From positions 1 through 22,163 of the IMG/VR virus record IMGVR_UViG_3300027763_003163: a DNA stretch of 22,163 nucleotides, one strand, 5' to 3'. The stretch's first letter is position 1. Each line of letters starts with the position of its first letter. The DNA comes from a virus. Below, one piece after another: positions 20,897 through 22,163 of the stretch. The translations under genes and the position numbers were made by a program. The notes beneath the pieces were generated by a model. The model saw only the letters and a program-made list of their open reading frames with translations, ran no database searches and was not told the origin of the DNA.

Positions 20897-20979
20897 AAGA
20901 TGGTAACGGAATCGAACCGTTATTGCACGATAGCAGAAACTATATAGGTGCTACCTTACAAGTTACCAAACACCACCTT
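20897..20979 (-). other. tRNA-like element (perfect T-arm, incomplete cloverleaf)
   Basis: In the 150-base gap after the rIIB-like gene the minus strand carries AACGGTTCGATTCCGTT (20905-20921), a 5-pair T-stem with the loop TTCGATT. The following ACCATCTT can pair with AAGGTGGT at 20972-20979 (8 pairs, one G-U), as an acceptor stem would. But no standard anticodon arm fits: the best stem, ATAG/CTAT, has a 6-base loop, and the D-loop would be oversized. An alternative stem TGGTAAC/GTTACCA (20901-20968) conflicts with the T-arm. It may be a decayed tRNA, a tRNA mimic or a chance fold. Confidence 0.35.
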
Positions 20980-20991
20980 GACTATCTAATA

Positions 20992-21879
20992 TCAATGGTT
21001 TCCGTAGAGCCCATTATCTAAATCAGAATCATCTTCGTCACCAACGAGATCATCGTCCTCATCTTCATCGTCAAACTGATCCCAATAGTTCTCATCATAA
21101 TCATTCAGATAATCATCCTCATCATCTTCGTAATCATCTTCACTGAAATTGGCCTTGTAAAGAGGCTTGAGCAATTCGCCCTCATACTGTCCAACTACCT
21201 CATAACGACAAGTGCGAAGCTTTTCACAATTAGAATCGCTTGGAACACTGACTACATCCTTGGGATTGATCTTAACGATCACAATACGGTCTCCAGCTTC
21301 CAGACTACCATAGTTAGCAACATAATTCAATGCTCCAGCATGAAGTCCATTAGAACAACCACGACCACGATCATCGTCAACCTTTGCTCTTTGCATTTCG
21401 CAAACCTGACCAACGCGGTTGTCAAAAACTCCTCTATACTTATCCTTAAAGTCTGAACGAACAGCCTTATAAGCGAGAAAGAAACCATCCTCAGTAATAG
21501 GAAGATGCTCATGCTCCAAGAAATCATACAGTTCCTTCTGACTCTGCATACTTGGATTTTCCATGATATTATTCAGGAAATTGACAAGGGGCTGAAAAGG
21601 TAATCCCTTGCTCATAAACTCCAAAATACGCTTACTAATACTACCATGAACTTCCTCGCCCTCATAAAGAACCTGTCCATTCTTGATCTCTACAAGACCA
21701 TCGCTAAAAGTAGCAACAGCTTTTTGAACATCAACAACTTCCAGTAGTTCATCTGCCGTAGCAGAGGGAAGTTTTTCCAGAATCAACTTATAGTTGATAT
21801 GATCTGGCAACACCTGATAACTCTGATTATTAAGAACCAGCGTCAAATTACCATCCACAAACATAAACGGAACAGCCAT
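20992..21879 (-). CDS. rIIB: rIIB-like protein
   Basis: This 295-residue protein has the conserved core found in phage rIIB-like proteins: PITEDGFFLAYKAVRSDFKD, RGVFDNRVGQVCEMQRAKVD, RGCSNGLHAGALNYVANYGS, DRIVIVKINPKDVVSVPSDS and NCEKLRTCRYEVVGQY. T4 rIIB acts with rIIA at the membrane in lysis inhibition and protects against some exclusion systems. The last 50 residues are an Asp/Glu-rich tail (EDDYEDDEDDYLNDYDENY...), unlike T4. The N-terminus is MAVPFMFVDGNLTLVLNNQS. It is the first gene after a strong sigma-70 promoter and is thus expected to be early and well expressed. No rIIA is recognisable in the partial gene upstream. Confidence 0.8.
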   Translation of the reverse strand: MAVPFMFVDGNLTLVLNNQSYQVLPDHINYKLILEKLPSATADELLEVVDVQKAVATFSDGLVEIKNGQVLYEGEEVHGSISKRILEFMSKGLPFQPLVNFLNNIMENPSMQSQKELYDFLEHEHLPITEDGFFLAYKAVRSDFKDKYRGVFDNRVGQVCEMQRAKVDDDRGRGCSNGLHAGALNYVANYGSLEAGDRIVIVKINPKDVVSVPSDSNCEKLRTCRYEVVGQYEGELLKPLYKANFSEDDYEDDEDDYLNDYDENYWDQFDDEDEDDDLVGDEDDSDLDNGLYGNH

Positions 21880-21923
21880 AATCCAAACTCCTAGTTTTTA
21901 GTTACGATACCTGTGATACTGTC

Positions 21924-21951
21924 ATTTTACACTAATCGGCAAGCTTGTCAA
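21924..21951 (-). promoter_or_regulatory. Sigma-70-type promoter for the rIIB-like operon (TTGACA-16-TAAAAT)
   Basis: On the minus strand a perfect TTGACA (21946-21951) is followed after 16 bases by TAAAAT (21924-21929), 44 bases before the ATG at 21879. This is close to consensus for host RNA polymerase and fits early transcription of rIIB-like and primase genes. It lies in the 93-base gap after the partial gene's stop. Confidence 0.75.
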
Positions 21952-21972
21952 GGGGTCTTGAGAAATTTCTGA

Positions 21973-22163
21973 CTACTTGACTAAACTACTCAACTGAATT
22001 CTAAATAGGTCAATATTCTCTTGGCTCATCTGCATAATCCAATCCTTACCATCATTATTATAATATGAGTGACGTTCATCAAGTTGATTAATAGGATTTT
22101 TCTTGGCTCTTAGATCAGCAAGAACTCCAGTAACTTGATGACTACCAAGAATATACTTTAGCA
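21973..22163 (-). CDS. Hypothetical protein, C-terminal part (runs off the right edge)
   Basis: An open frame enters from the right edge and ends with TAG at 21973, giving 62 visible residues: LKYILGSHQVTGVLADLRAK, then NPINQLDERHSYYNND and IMQMSQENIDLFRIQLSSLV. It is polar and helical with a Gln/Leu-rich end. I do not recognise the family from this part. It is the last gene before the rIIB promoter. A 10-base palindrome, AGAAATTTCT (21961-21970), follows its stop and could be part of a weak terminator. Confidence 0.55.
   Translation of the reverse strand, partial: LKYILGSHQVTGVLADLRAKKNPINQLDERHSYYNNDGKDWIMQMSQENIDLFRIQLSSLVK

Noticed and set aside
1-22163. CRISPR arrays, insertion sequences, direct long repeats, integrase or attachment sites
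   Set aside because: None seen on reading both strands; no transposase or integrase motif and no regularly spaced repeats.

Overview
The window reads as part of the genome of a large tailed bacteriophage (class Caudoviricetes). It is AT-rich, and every gene I can support lies on the minus strand, so transcription runs from high to low coordinates. Genes are packed end to end with 1-35 base overlaps (ATGA, TGATG and TAATG junctions) and mostly good Shine-Dalgarno sites. The phage hallmarks are an rIIB-like protein, a phage-type primase, a T4 gp55-like sigma factor, a holin-like membrane protein, small Gly/Ser/Thr-rich proteins that look structural, and two short motifs common in large aquatic phages. 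The sequence does not fix the host; Shine-Dalgarno use says bacterial. There is no gene-free stretch above 300 bases.

Following transcription from the right: 22.2-19.6 kb holds the 3' end of one gene, a near-consensus sigma-70 promoter, rIIB-like, a structured leader with a tRNA-like T-arm, and an archaeo-eukaryotic-type primase. 19.6-18 kb is a run of small unknown genes. 18-15 kb is a DNA-transaction module: a zinc-ribbon protein with a RuvA domain-III-like tail, RuvB itself, a membrane-anchored small protein, an actin-like ATPase and a small HNH nuclease. 15-13.3 kb encodes a secreted trypsin-like and a leaderless subtilisin-like protease. A second sigma-70-type promoter follows at 13.24 kb, then small early-type genes, a macro-domain protein, a 40-codon membrane ORF and an island of metabolic or modifying enzymes at 12-6.6 kb (nucleoside deoxyribosyltransferase-like, methyltransferase, two tandem SET proteins, GMP reductase, glycosyltransferase). 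6.6-1.8 kb has a motif-rich phage protein, a bacterioferritin-like protein, the late-type sigma factor, a ClpP-like protease and a DeoC-like protein. The left 1.8 kb carries small structural-looking and membrane (lysis-like) genes preceded by a shared TATAA-type motif.

The points most worth a second look are: (1) the RuvB plus zinc-ribbon/RuvA-III pair beside an actin-like filament protein and a membrane partner; (2) an A/T-rich octamer, TATAA(A/T)TA, 26-28 bases upstream of three genes in a genome that encodes a gp55-like sigma; (3) enzyme homologues whose catalytic residues appear replaced (DeoC-like, bacterioferritin-like); and (4) tandem SET proteins with a shared Cys/His cluster. All assignments are by eye from motifs; no database search was possible.
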